Source of the DNA: Sulfuricurvum sp.
GTDB taxonomy: Bacteria; Campylobacterota; Campylobacteria; Campylobacterales; Sulfurimonadaceae
Length of the DNA: 64,000 bases
Direction of reading: 5' to 3'
NCBI GenBank assembly: GCA_030696775.1
Contig: JAUYRN010000015.1
Coordinates: forward strand, 1-64,000
In this document: positions 17,275 to 26,134 of the stretch, piece after piece
Layout of the letters: every line of letters starts with the position of its first letter
Position numbering within the stretch: position 1 is the first letter of the stretch
Program-made: the position numbers and the translations under genes
Notes under the pieces: generated by a model
Told to the model about the DNA's origin: nothing
The model's database searches: none
The model's input: the letters and a program-made list of their open reading frames with translations, nothing else

Positions 17275-18687
17275 TTAAAACTTAACTTCAGTAGTGAGCA
17301 TATAAACGTTTTTAGACTCGCCCGTATCAGAACCAGCTGCCCAAGTCGTTCCATTTTTAACCGTATATTTTTCGTCTATAAATTTTGCTGAACCGATAAA
17401 GTTCACATTTTTGTTCATTTTGTACATAACTGCAGCGATGTATTTTTCACCCTCTACACTTGTGTTCATAGCGGTACCATTTTTAGCGGTATCATCGATT
17501 TTGTAGTTATCATAACGCCCGATGATTGTCCAATCGGTAAATGGACGTACTTCGCCATTGATAGACCATAAATCATAATCGCTCTCAACCCAGCTGGTAT
17601 CAGCAACAGCTACATTGGCTTGCATATCTTGGTTGCGTGCTTTATCATTTGCTGCCACATATTGTGCGGCAATCAAGAATGCTGGCTGGTTATATACTGC
17701 GTGAAGACCATAAAAAGTACGGTCATATTCTGATTTATCTCTAGCCGTCCCCGCTTGATTCAATGCTAATTTGTCATCTTTGTGATTATTGGAAATAAGT
17801 CCCATTGTGGATACGTGCAAATAAGTATCTTTAGTCACATCATTTTTACCAACTTTTGTACCACTTCCAATCAAGTGAGCTGTGAGACGCCATTCAGCAG
17901 AGAGCGCCGAGCTGTTCTCTTGGTTAGCTGCTTCTTTGTCAGCATGGTAGCCCTCACCGTTAAAGATACCGATTTCAGAAGAGAACATCTCAGTTTTCGT
18001 TTTGAAATTAACTCCTAGGTCTGCTGAGTTAACAAGGTCAACACCAGCTTCAGTTGCTGTCCCTTTTTCTTCAAGTGCAACTTTATTGAATGAACGGTGA
18101 TACCATGAGTTGTGCTCTTCGTAGTCAATCCATGGACGGTGAGCAATACCCACTTCTACCCCAGTATACGGGAGAACTTCATCCAAATAGAGATAAGCGT
18201 ATTTGAAATATGTATTTGCATAACTTGTAGATGATGCTAGCTCTTTAGTAGTATCTAGCGTGAAACGAAAGTAGTCTTTATCGTTAATGTACGCTTTCAA
18301 TTGTAAATAAGCACGGCGTAGTTCGAAACCAGTAGAAGTGCCTAGGTATTTTGATTGATCGCCATTAGCAACAGTAACTTTTGTTTGTGGATCAGCCGAT
18401 GTTAAACCAAAATAAGAAGTACCGCTAAACTCAAGAGTTTTTGCTTTTGATTTTACGTTTACATATTTCTTTTGAGCATCTTTGTATTCAGAAAATGCTG
18501 ATTCACCTTCACGCTGATTCGCATCAATCGTCTTAGCGTCTACGAAATCACCCATAGCAACACGGCCTTCACCAGCTGTTGTAAATACTTGACCTGTTTT
18601 AGGGTCGCTATATAGAGACATAGTGTCAGCGTACGCTACACCTGACAACATCACCGCAGCAAGGGCAGATAAAGTTACTTTTTTCAT
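17275..18687 (-). CDS. outer-membrane porin, probably phosphate-selective (OprO/OprP-like)
   Basis: A 470-residue outer-membrane beta-barrel. It has a classical signal peptide (MKKVTLSALAAVMLSGVAYA). A short N-terminal linker with EYKDAQKKYV is followed by a barrel with alternating aromatic strands, ending in the TTEVKF terminal Phe typical of Omp85-assembled proteins. FELRRAYLQLKAYI... resembles the phosphate-selective porin O/P family. It lies next to pstS and has Pho-box-like sites in its promoter (18731-18765), both supporting phosphate uptake across the outer membrane. AGGAG precedes the ATG. Selectivity is inferred. Confidence 0.78.
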   Translation of the reverse strand: MKKVTLSALAAVMLSGVAYADTMSLYSDPKTGQVFTTAGEGRVAMGDFVDAKTIDANQREGESAFSEYKDAQKKYVNVKSKAKTLEFSGTSYFGLTSADPQTKVTVANGDQSKYLGTSTGFELRRAYLQLKAYINDKDYFRFTLDTTKELASSTSYANTYFKYAYLYLDEVLPYTGVEVGIAHRPWIDYEEHNSWYHRSFNKVALEEKGTATEAGVDLVNSADLGVNFKTKTEMFSSEIGIFNGEGYHADKEAANQENSSALSAEWRLTAHLIGSGTKVGKNDVTKDTYLHVSTMGLISNNHKDDKLALNQAGTARDKSEYDRTFYGLHAVYNQPAFLIAAQYVAANDKARNQDMQANVAVADTSWVESDYDLWSINGEVRPFTDWTIIGRYDNYKIDDTAKNGTAMNTSVEGEKYIAAVMYKMNKNVNFIGSAKFIDEKYTVKNGTTWAAGSDTGESKNVYMLTTEVKF

Positions 18688-18730
18688 TGGTTATCACTCC
18701 TGATTAATATGACGACATTGTAGAAAAAGA

Positions 18731-18765
18731 AAATTACGTCAGTGTTACAATTACAAAAGGGTTAC
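18731..18765 (-). promoter_or_regulatory. tandem Pho-box-like sites of the porin promoter
   Basis: On the minus strand there are two pairs of GTAAY half-sites exactly 11 bp apart: GTAAC 18765-18761 with GTAAT 18754-18750, and GTAAC 18748-18744 with GTAAT 18737-18733. The second pair ends 8 bases before a TACAAT -10 at 18722-18717. The 11-bp period is that of PhoB boxes. Confidence 0.65.
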
Positions 18766-18795
18766 GATACGATAAATGGATGGATGGAAAATAAT

Positions 18796-18867
18796 CTGGC
18801 TCGAAGAGACTAGCTTTAGTGCCTTAGCGGCTAGCGCAGTCAAAGGAATGCATTCCTTTGGCGTTCA
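18796..18867 (-). repeat. family-1 intergenic repeat, divergent copy G
   Basis: Read on the minus strand: GAACGCC-AAAGGAATGCATTCCTTT-GAC, then GCGCTAGCCGCTAAGGC, ACTAAAGCTAG, and the small hairpin CTC-TTC-GAG. It aligns base by base with copy E at 60957 apart from the first stem. A further inverted repeat AACCCG...CGGGTT lies at 18869-18895. Confidence 0.65.
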
Positions 18868-18966
18868 AATAATATAGAACCCGAGTGCATACGCTAAAAC
18901 GGGTTAACAAGCTTTATTTAGGGAGAAAGAGAGGGAGAAGAAATGAAACGTGGGTCTGACTAGAGA

Positions 18967-19000
18967 CACCTCTAAAAACATCGAAATGTGCTTAGAGGTG
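18967..19000. repeat. strong hairpin between porin and pstS
   Basis: CACCTCTAA and TTAGAGGTG pair perfectly, with an inner ACAT-cgaa-ATGT hairpin. It lies downstream of pstS and upstream of the porin and may be a terminator or an RNA element. With copies G and B it fills the 430-base space 18688-19117, which otherwise holds only the porin promoter; I see no gene there. Confidence 0.45.
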
Positions 19001-19010
19001 AGACTGACTT

Positions 19011-19096
19011 TAATACGCCATCGGAGTAAAACTCCGAAAGCTACGCTAACACTAAGTTTCCCTCAGCGGGAAGCTCACGCACACTTGTGTGCTTCG
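19011..19096 (+). repeat. family-1 intergenic repeat, copy B
   Basis: Directly behind the pstS stop (pstS runs the other way). Hairpins: TCGGAG-taaaa-CTCCGA, TTCCC-TCAGC-GGGAA, GCACAC-TT-GTGTGC, joined by GCTACGCTAACACTAAG. It is close in sequence to copy A. Confidence 0.75.
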
Positions 19097-19117
19097 TCAT
19101 ACTTTATTCAGTAAAAC

Positions 19118-20110
19118 TTATTTACCAGACCAGTACTCACGTACCATGTTTGTTGTTTCAACTGGAAGAGCGATGTAACCTAATTTTTCTGCTGCTGCAT
19201 CACCGTTACGGAATGAGTAGTCAAAGAAGTTGACAACTTCTTTGTTAACATCCGCTTTTTCACGAGGCATCAAGATAAATGTTGCTGCAACAATCGGGTA
19301 TGCACCGTCTTGCATTACAAGTGAGCTATAGAAGTGATCTTTTTTAGACCATTTTGCTTGTTTTACTGCCAATTGGAAGTTTGATTTTGTTGCTGTTACC
19401 CATTTGCCTTCAGCCGTTTGAAGTGTTGCTGCTGAAAGATTGTTCTTTTCTTTGTATGCGTTTTCGATGTAGCCGATAGAGTATGGAGTTTGTTTAATAA
19501 GATTTGTTACACCCTCATTACCTTTTCCGCCAACACCTGTTGCCCAACCGATAGCTTTACCGATACCGAATTTGCTTTTCCATGTTTTAGATGCTTCACT
19601 CAAGTAATCAGTAAATACGTATGTAGTACCTGATCCATCAGATCGGTGAGCTACGATGATTTTTTCAGCTGGGAGTTTAATACCTGCGTTATCTGCAACG
19701 ATTGCTGCGTCATTCCACATTGTGATTTTACCTGCGAAGATATCAGCTACAACACTGTTTTTAAGTTTTAGTTTTTCGTCAGCAACACCTGGAAGGTTGT
19801 GTGCAACAACGATTGAACCGATAACTGCCGGGAATTGGAACAATTTAGCTGCATCCAATTCTTTTGGTGTCATAGGAGCATCCGTAGCACCGAAGTCAAC
19901 GATACGCTCAGAGACTTGCTTGATACCGCCGCCTGAACCGATTGATTGGTAGTTAACACGAGTTTTAGTCGCTTTTTGGTAATTATACGCCCAATCATAA
20001 TAACATGGTGCTGGGAAAGTTGCACCCGCTCCATTGATTTTATCTGCTGCGATCATTGATGAAGCCGCGATTGCAGCGATCACTAAACCTTTAGTAACTT
20101 TTGTTAGCAT
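19118..20110 (-). CDS. pstS: phosphate ABC transporter substrate-binding protein PstS
   Basis: A periplasmic phosphate-binding protein of 330 residues feeding PstCAB. The signal peptide is residues 1-22 (ending SSMIAA). DKINGAGATFPAPCYYDWAYNYQKATKTRVNYQSIGSGGGI is the typical PstS start, with phosphate-contact segments GATDAPM and HRSDGSGTTYVFT. It is separated from pstCAB by phoU-phoB-phoR-cca and transcribed the other way. Two near-identical 18-bp Pho boxes lie upstream. AAGGA precedes the ATG. Confidence 0.95.
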   Translation of the reverse strand: MLTKVTKGLVIAAIAASSMIAADKINGAGATFPAPCYYDWAYNYQKATKTRVNYQSIGSGGGIKQVSERIVDFGATDAPMTPKELDAAKLFQFPAVIGSIVVAHNLPGVADEKLKLKNSVVADIFAGKITMWNDAAIVADNAGIKLPAEKIIVAHRSDGSGTTYVFTDYLSEASKTWKSKFGIGKAIGWATGVGGKGNEGVTNLIKQTPYSIGYIENAYKEKNNLSAATLQTAEGKWVTATKSNFQLAVKQAKWSKKDHFYSSLVMQDGAYPIVAATFILMPREKADVNKEVVNFFDYSFRNGDAAAEKLGYIALPVETTNMVREYWSGK

Positions 20111-20158
20111 GGATTGTCCTTGAGTGGTATTTTAATAACGATATTGTACTTGCTGTAG

Positions 20159-20210
20159 GTAACCAAAAGGTTACAGAGTATGGTAAACTATTGTAATCAA
20201 ACGGTGACAG
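20159..20210. promoter_or_regulatory. two 18-bp Pho boxes between pstS and phoU
   Basis: On the minus strand CTGTCACCGTTTGATTAC (20210-20193) and CTGTAACCTTTTGGTTAC (20176-20159) are two near-identical copies. Each has half-sites 11 bp apart, as in PhoB sites. The second ends 10 bases before TACAAT (20148-20143), the likely pstS -10. Because GTNAC is palindromic the boxes read on both strands and may also serve phoU. Confidence 0.75.
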
Positions 20211-20262
20211 TAATAGATTACAATCACACACTTATTTTAATACATTAATCAAAGGCTCATCC

Positions 20263-20934
20263 ATGTTACCACGCTACGAAAACAAACTTAATGAAATCCG
20301 CACACAGCTTTCCAATCTAACGTCTGCCATCATCTGTGCCAATAAAGAAACGTTGCACGCCTTTGAAGTCAATGATGATGCGAGCTACGATAATGCCAAA
20401 CAGTGCCTTAAAAGCATTCAAACGGATGCGAACAAGATTGACAGCGAAGTCATTAAAACACTTGCTCTGTATGGTCCTGAAGCGGATGAACTTCGCCTTC
20501 TCATTGCATTTTTGAAAATGACGAATGAGTTTGACCGTATCGGTGAAAATATGAAGAAATACAATGTCCGACTTCAAGAGCTTTGCCGTGGAGAATGTGA
20601 TCTTACCGTTATGACTCCGTCTATTATCCAGCTTCAAAAAACGACCCTTAATGCACTCGGGTATATCCATGAATATTTGGAAGCGATGAGCACGTCAGAT
20701 GCGCAAGAGCTTTTCCGTAAAGTATCCGTCGAAGAATCCAAAAATGATGACCTTTTCTCTGTTATTGAAAAAGATCTTCTCAATCTTATTTCTGACTCTC
20801 ATGAACTCTCTGCGGACTACGTCAAAGTTCTTTCAACACTTCGCAAGCTGGAACGAACAGGAGATCGCACGGTCAATATTGCTTCACTTCTTTTGTACGC
20901 CCAACAAGGCGGCGAATTAAACTTTCACGCGTAA
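20263..20934 (+). CDS. phoU: phosphate signalling regulator PhoU
   Basis: A cytoplasmic helical regulator of 223 residues that links Pst activity to PhoR. The two PhoU metal-binding repeats are visible as EFDRIGENM (near residue 88) and LERTGDRTVNIA (near 200). The length matches PhoU. AAAGG precedes the ATG. It is the first gene of phoU-phoB-phoR-cca, with tight spacing throughout, and shares its upstream region with pstS. Confidence 0.9.
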   Translation: MLPRYENKLNEIRTQLSNLTSAIICANKETLHAFEVNDDASYDNAKQCLKSIQTDANKIDSEVIKTLALYGPEADELRLLIAFLKMTNEFDRIGENMKKYNVRLQELCRGECDLTVMTPSIIQLQKTTLNALGYIHEYLEAMSTSDAQELFRKVSVEESKNDDLFSVIEKDLLNLISDSHELSADYVKVLSTLRKLERTGDRTVNIASLLLYAQQGGELNFHA

Positions 20935-20946
20935 AGAGGTAGAAAG

Positions 20947-21621
20947 TTGAGTACGCTCATACTGATCGTCGAAGACGAAGAGGATATTTTAGAATTGATG
21001 GAGTTTAACCTTGGTCGCGAGGGGTTTGAAACCATGGGGTTTCTCAACACCAAACGGGTCATCGAAGTGCTCGAAGAGGAAAAAGTTGATCTGATTTTGA
21101 TGGATCGCAACCTCCCAGGAACGGAGGGATCTGAATTCGTAGCCTCTCTGAGACGCAGTGGGATTAATACTCCCGTCATTTTCATCAGCGCAAAAGACAA
21201 AGACGAACATATAGAAGAGGGATTTGAACGTGGAGGAGATGATTATCTCACGAAACCCTTTAGTATGAAAGAACTTGTTTTGCGGGTCAAAGCGATTTTA
21301 CGACGTACTCAAAAAACTTCCGTTGAGGGAAATGTAACCTACCGCGATATCACCCTCAACCTCGCATCACGTACCGTCGTCATCGAAAATACCCCCGTTG
21401 AGCTCACTAAACTTGAATTTGATTTGCTGTATGCACTTATGGGTAATCAAAATGTCGTCCTCGATCGTGAATACCTCCTCGAACACGTATGGGGAGGAGA
21501 TGAAATGTATCAAGACCGTACTGTCAACGTCGCCATCAACCGTCTTAAAGAAAAAATTGACCCCGATAAAAGTAAAGAGTACATCAAAACGGTACGGGGA
21601 GTCGGATACACACTGTGCTAA
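20947..21621 (+). CDS. phoB: PhoB-type response regulator
   Basis: An OmpR/PhoB-family response regulator of 224 residues that would bind the GTNAY-type boxes described here. Receiver domain: acidic pair EDEED near residue 10, phospho-acceptor Asp53 in LILMDRNLPG, conserved KPF near residue 104. The winged-helix C-terminus contains ELTKLEFDLLYAL and the RTVNVAINRLKEKI recognition helix. The start codon is TTG (20947) behind GAGG. It overlaps phoR by 7 bases. Confidence 0.9.
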   Translation: MSTLILIVEDEEDILELMEFNLGREGFETMGFLNTKRVIEVLEEEKVDLILMDRNLPGTEGSEFVASLRRSGINTPVIFISAKDKDEHIEEGFERGGDDYLTKPFSMKELVLRVKAILRRTQKTSVEGNVTYRDITLNLASRTVVIENTPVELTKLEFDLLYALMGNQNVVLDREYLLEHVWGGDEMYQDRTVNVAINRLKEKIDPDKSKEYIKTVRGVGYTLC

Positions 21622-23012
21622 AAATTCATCAGCTCTTTTTTTTAAACACACTTGCTCTTTTTATAGGAACCCTTACTATTGCTTCATTTGTCGGTTACTA
21701 TACCCTCAAAGAGATGATCGTGAACGACAATATCGAGCATCTAAAAAGAACCTTGGAACTGGTTGCTATCCGCTCCAATCAATCCAATAACTTGGATCAC
21801 TATGTCAATGCGGTACGCAATCAAACCAATTATCGTACCACTGCGTTTGATAACGACGGAAAGGTCTTAGCCGAAAGTAATATCGACAAACGTTCCGTTG
21901 ATTCATCGCTCAATCGCCAAGAAATAATGAATGCTTTAACAGAACCGTACGGAGTCGAAGTGCGGTATTCAGCTGCGTTTGATGAGGATTATATTTTCGT
22001 CGCCAAACAAATCGCTTTTCAAGGGGACATTATCATTCTCCGACTGGGAGTACCTCTTCACAGCGTTATGGGGTATTTTTACCAATTATGGTTCAAACTT
22101 GCCGCATCATTCGCGTTGTTTATCATTATAGCGCTCATCGCTTCCTATAAAATCTCTAAAAAAGCCCAATACGACATTGCTCAAATCACTCAATATCTCC
22201 ACGAAATTTCGGCAAAAAATTACATGGCAGTCTTAAAGCCGGAGCATTTTAGAGAATTTTTGCAAATCACCCTGCTCCTCAAAAATCTGGTCAAAAAACT
22301 TCGAAATCGTGACAAACAAAAACGCAAATATACCGCTAGGCTTCGTCTCATCAATAAACAGCAAAACGATATTCTCTCCGCCATCAGCCACGAGTTCAAA
22401 AACCCTGTCGCTGCCATCGTCGGATACACTGAAACACTCGAAGAAGATCCCAATCTAAACCTCGCCATACGGGAGAAATTTTTGGGCAAAATTCATTCTA
22501 ATGCTCTTAAAATCAGCACCATGCTCGACCGTCTCGCCCTCTCGGTTAAACTCGAGAATAACGATCTTTCCATCAAGCCCATTTCGTTTGATCTCGATGC
22601 GTTATGCCGTGATGTCACGTCAACGCTTCAGGGGAAATATCCCAAACGTACTATTATTTACGAGGGCAGTACCAAAACAGTGTTTGCCGATAAAACGATG
22701 CTGGATCTCGTCATTACCAACCTCATCGACAATGCCATTAAATATTCCGAAGATACGGTTATGCTTCGACTCACGGATCACACGATTGACGTCACAGATA
22801 AAGGGATCGGAATCGCACCGCATGAGCTGGAACTTATCTCAAGCAAGTTTTACCGTGTTCAAAAAAACAGTTGGGACAACTCCATGGGATTGGGACTTGC
22901 TATCGTTAGCTATATTCTCAAACTTCATGACACAACACTTCGGATTGAAAGCACCTTGGGCGTTGGCTCAACATTTAGTTTTGGACTTGACACCCTCGTC
23001 CCAAAAAAATGA
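21615..23012 (+). CDS. phoR: PhoR-type sensor histidine kinase
   Basis: A membrane histidine kinase of 465 residues partnering PhoB. A first TM helix (residues ~7-30) and a second (~160-182) enclose a ~130-residue periplasmic domain. The DHp H-box is ILSAISHEFKNPVAAIVG (His near 259). The N box NLIDNAIKYS, DKGIGIAPHE and GLGLAIV follow. Unlike E. coli PhoR it has a sizeable periplasmic domain. The start is a GTG inside the end of phoB. It shares an ATGA overlap with cca. Confidence 0.85.
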   Translation: MLKIHQLFFLNTLALFIGTLTIASFVGYYTLKEMIVNDNIEHLKRTLELVAIRSNQSNNLDHYVNAVRNQTNYRTTAFDNDGKVLAESNIDKRSVDSSLNRQEIMNALTEPYGVEVRYSAAFDEDYIFVAKQIAFQGDIIILRLGVPLHSVMGYFYQLWFKLAASFALFIIIALIASYKISKKAQYDIAQITQYLHEISAKNYMAVLKPEHFREFLQITLLLKNLVKKLRNRDKQKRKYTARLRLINKQQNDILSAISHEFKNPVAAIVGYTETLEEDPNLNLAIREKFLGKIHSNALKISTMLDRLALSVKLENNDLSIKPISFDLDALCRDVTSTLQGKYPKRTIIYEGSTKTVFADKTMLDLVITNLIDNAIKYSEDTVMLRLTDHTIDVTDKGIGIAPHELELISSKFYRVQKNSWDNSMGLGLAIVSYILKLHDTTLRIESTLGVGSTFSFGLDTLVPKK

Positions 23013-24394
23013 TTTCGCTCCCCTCTGAACTTCATCCGATTCTCGAGCAGCTAAACGCTCATCATATCACGCCCATTGTTGTGGGGGGATATGTGCGCGA
23101 TGCGCTGCTCAATCTTCATTCTAAAGATATCGATATTGAGCTCTACAATCTACCCTCCCTCGAAGTACTAGAGCAGATACTTAAACCATTTGGCAAACTC
23201 AATCTCGTAGGTAAAAGCTTCGGCGTCATCAAACTGCGGATTAAAGAACTGGAAATCGATTTTTCTCCTCCACGTACTGAGTCCAAACATACAGCAGGGC
23301 ACAAAGGATTTGAAATGTCCTTCGATCATGCTCTGGACTTTCCAACGGCTTCACGCAGACGTGATTTCACAATCAATGCAATAGGCTATAACCCACTCAC
23401 CAAAACATTATTGGATCCTTACGGCGGTTGTGACGATTTGTCAGCTAAACGGCTTATGTGTGTGGATGAGGAAACCTTTATTGAAGATCCTCTTCGCCCT
23501 TTACGAGCCGTTCAGTTTGCCGCCCGTTTTGACCTAAACTGTGATCCTGTACTTCTTACTCTGTGTAAAGAGATGATTTTAAACGGTGCGCTTGCAGAGT
23601 TACCCAAAGAGCGAATCTTTGAGGAATTTAAAAAACTCTTCTTGCTAAGCCCCAAGCCCTCTGTCGGAATGGAACTGCTACGCGAGATAGGCGCTCTTCC
23701 TTTTTTCTCACCATTGGATTTGTTTGAACATACGCCCCAAGACAGGCTATCTCATCCCGAGGGAAACGTATGGACTCACACACTTATGGCGTTAGACGTG
23801 ATGGCAACGTTACGGACAGGCGATGCTAAACGTGACCTAACACGGATGTTTGCCGTGTTATTGCACGACTGCGCCAAACCTATAACGACGGTTATCACTA
23901 ACGAAGAAATCAATGCCCCTAAACATGCCAAAGCAGGGGTGGCAGTTGCAAAAGTGTTTTTAGAAAAAATCACCGATGAGCACGCATTGAAAGAAGACGT
24001 TTTACCTCTCATCCGTTATCATGGAAAGGTACGAAAACTCTATGAAAACAACGCATCTATCCCTGATATTCTCCATCTAAGCACACGGGTTACTATCGAA
24101 GAGTTGATTCTGGTATCGGAGGCTGATTTTCTGGGAAGGGAGTTTGGTGGTGGTCGCCCTAAGTGCTTTACTGCAGGACAATGGCTTTATTCTCAGGCTA
24201 AAGAACTGGGTGTTCTCAGCTCCCCGCCCAAACCGCTGCTCATGGGTCGGGACTTGATTGCCTTTGGACTTACTCCATCAAAAGCGTTTAAAGTGATTTT
24301 AGAAAATGCTTATGAAGCACAGCTCAATCAGCAATTTTTCACAGAGGAAGAAGCCCTAGAATGGCTAAAAGACTACCTAGTAACAGCTTTGTAA
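23009..24394 (+). CDS. cca: CCA tRNA nucleotidyltransferase (HD domain type)
   Basis: A class II nucleotidyltransferase of 461 residues, adding or repairing tRNA 3'-CCA. GGYVRDALLN and the DIDIELYNL metal-binding aspartates begin the head. RRRDFTINAIGYNP and DPLRPLRAVQFAARF form the neck. A C-terminal HD domain (LLHDCAKP, near residue 290) is present. It overlaps phoR by four bases (ATGA), so it is co-transcribed with the Pho regulators, an unusual partner. Its last codons contain the promoter half-sites of pstC. Confidence 0.88.
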   Translation: MISLPSELHPILEQLNAHHITPIVVGGYVRDALLNLHSKDIDIELYNLPSLEVLEQILKPFGKLNLVGKSFGVIKLRIKELEIDFSPPRTESKHTAGHKGFEMSFDHALDFPTASRRRDFTINAIGYNPLTKTLLDPYGGCDDLSAKRLMCVDEETFIEDPLRPLRAVQFAARFDLNCDPVLLTLCKEMILNGALAELPKERIFEEFKKLFLLSPKPSVGMELLREIGALPFFSPLDLFEHTPQDRLSHPEGNVWTHTLMALDVMATLRTGDAKRDLTRMFAVLLHDCAKPITTVITNEEINAPKHAKAGVAVAKVFLEKITDEHALKEDVLPLIRYHGKVRKLYENNASIPDILHLSTRVTIEELILVSEADFLGREFGGGRPKCFTAGQWLYSQAKELGVLSSPPKPLLMGRDLIAFGLTPSKAFKVILENAYEAQLNQQFFTEEEALEWLKDYLVTAL

Positions 24395-24412
24395 TACAAA
24401 GTATATTACAAT
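24380..24412 (+). promoter_or_regulatory. Pho-box-like promoter of pstCAB, inside the cca 3' end
   Basis: GTAAC (24380) and GTAAT (24391) are 11 bp apart, overlapping the end of cca. They are followed nine bases later by TACAAT (24407-24412), the same -10 as at pstS and the porin. Transcription would start about 20 bases before the pstC ATG. Confidence 0.6.
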
Positions 24413-24440
24413 ATCACGATAAAAAAATGGAAGGCTTTTC

Positions 24441-25289
24441 ATGATCGATAAGATATTTTTTAACTTCACTCGCTTTAGCGCCCTCTTAATCCTCGTTATC
24501 GTAGCGTGGATTTTTGTGGTTTTATTCAATCAGTCGATTGAAGCCATGAATACCTTTGGTCTTGATTTCATCACCAAAGACGAATGGGCACCAAATCTCG
24601 ATAAATTTGGAGCGTATGCCGCGATCTTTGGTTCGGTTGCTTCCACTTTTCTAGCAATGCTTCTCGCAATTCCTGTTGCTATTGGGGTTGCAATCTTTTT
24701 GAGCGAAATTGCTCATGATAAGATCAAAGGCTTTTTCGGCGTAAGCGTTGAGCTTCTTGCCGCCATCCCTTCTGTTATTTACGGGATGTGGGGACTGTTT
24801 TATTTTGTTCCGATTCTTCGTGATATTTTTGGCGGAATGGGTATCGGATTACTTGCAGCCGGAATCGTTTTGGCAATTATGATTTTGCCGTTTATGGCAG
24901 CCGTTACCCGCGATGCGATGAACACTACTCCTGATATTCTCAAAGAATCCGCTTACGCACTAGGCGGAACACAATGGGACGTTATCAAAGACGTTATTAT
25001 CCCTTATGCAAAAGCAGGGATTATCGGCTCGCTCATCTTGGCTCTTGGACGAGCGATTGGTGAGACGATGGCGGTTACGTTTGTAATGGGGAATGTCCAC
25101 CATGTCCCAGGATCTATTCTTGACCCTACAACCTCTATTCCGGTTACCTTGGCCAACGAGTTTACCGAAGCAGACAGTTCACTTTATTTTTCCAGTCTTT
25201 TTGGTTTGGCACTGACGTTGCTCATTATGAGTTTCGTTGTTATCGCTATTGCAAAATTCTACTTTTTACGTAAAGCGAGGAGAGCATAA
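24441..25289 (+). CDS. pstC: phosphate ABC transporter permease PstC
   Basis: An inner-membrane permease of 282 residues with six hydrophobic segments and the binding-protein-dependent transport loop (ALGGTQWDVIKDVIIPYAKAG, about residues 173-193). PstC-type features include the GETMAV stretch at about residue 210. Its stop overlaps the pstA start (TAATG), so the two are coupled. GGAAGG lies before the ATG. Confidence 0.93.
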   Translation: MIDKIFFNFTRFSALLILVIVAWIFVVLFNQSIEAMNTFGLDFITKDEWAPNLDKFGAYAAIFGSVASTFLAMLLAIPVAIGVAIFLSEIAHDKIKGFFGVSVELLAAIPSVIYGMWGLFYFVPILRDIFGGMGIGLLAAGIVLAIMILPFMAAVTRDAMNTTPDILKESAYALGGTQWDVIKDVIIPYAKAGIIGSLILALGRAIGETMAVTFVMGNVHHVPGSILDPTTSIPVTLANEFTEADSSLYFSSLFGLALTLLIMSFVVIAIAKFYFLRKARRA

Positions 25290-26131
25290 TGACCGCCGTA
25301 CAAAAACGAATTTTGATCAACCGTATTGCCCTGGTTTTTTCAACCCTTAGTGCCATCATTGCATTAGGCTTTTTGTTTTGGATTTTAGGTATTTTAGTGA
25401 TGAAAGGGATGAGTGCCCTGAACTGGAATATCTTTATCTATGAAGGTGCTCCTCCGGGATATGAAGACAGCGGTCTCAAGCATGCGCTAACGGGTCAACT
25501 CATCTTAGTCGGTTTGGCAACTTCTGTTGGTGTACCATTGGGAATTTTGGCAGGAACGTATTTGAGTGAATATGGCAAGAACTCGAAACTCGCACATGCT
25601 ATCCGTGATATCAGCGACATTATGATGTCAGCACCCAGTATCGTTATCGGAGCATTTGTTTATGCGATTATCGTTATGCCAATGGGACACTTTAGCGCAT
25701 GGGCAGGAGCTATAGCGTTAGCGATCATCATGATACCGATCATCTTACGCACCACCGATGATATGCTTCAGCTCGTCCCTGGAACACTTCGAGAAGCAGC
25801 ATTTGCACTGGGCGCTCCGAAGTATAAAGTGATTTTGAGCGTCGTATACCGTGGAGCAAAAGCAGGTATTTTAACGGGGGTTTTATTAGGAATTGCTCGT
25901 GTAGCTGGAGAGACAGCCCCTCTGCTCTTTACTTCGTTTAACGACAATTTTTTCACGACCGATTTAAACGCAGCAATGCCCTCTCTTACGGTTACCATGT
26001 TTAATTATGCGACCAGTCCTTATGAGGATTGGCAGCAACTGGGATGGGCAGCGGCTTTCATCCTTTCTATGTTCATTTTAGGTCTCAACGTACTGGGACG
26101 ACTTATTTTATTAGCGGGAAAAGGGAAATAA
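25289..26131 (+). CDS. pstA: phosphate ABC transporter permease PstA
   Basis: The second Pst permease, 280 residues with six transmembrane helices. The EAA loop is visible as AAFALGAPKYKVILSVVYRGAKAGI. Two residue runs typical of PstA, MILRTTDDMLQLVP-like and RVAGETAPLLFTSF, are present. With PstC it forms the inner-membrane channel that receives phosphate from PstS. It is followed three bases later by pstB. Confidence 0.93.
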   Translation: MTAVQKRILINRIALVFSTLSAIIALGFLFWILGILVMKGMSALNWNIFIYEGAPPGYEDSGLKHALTGQLILVGLATSVGVPLGILAGTYLSEYGKNSKLAHAIRDISDIMMSAPSIVIGAFVYAIIVMPMGHFSAWAGAIALAIIMIPIILRTTDDMLQLVPGTLREAAFALGAPKYKVILSVVYRGAKAGILTGVLLGIARVAGETAPLLFTSFNDNFFTTDLNAAMPSLTVTMFNYATSPYEDWQQLGWAAAFILSMFILGLNVLGRLILLAGKGK

Positions 26132-26134
26132 CTC

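Noticed and set aside
24391-24412. TTTGTAATACAAA palindrome before pstC as an operator
   Set aside because: The 11-bp-spaced half-sites and the TACAAT -10 explain it better; the palindrome is short and may be chance.
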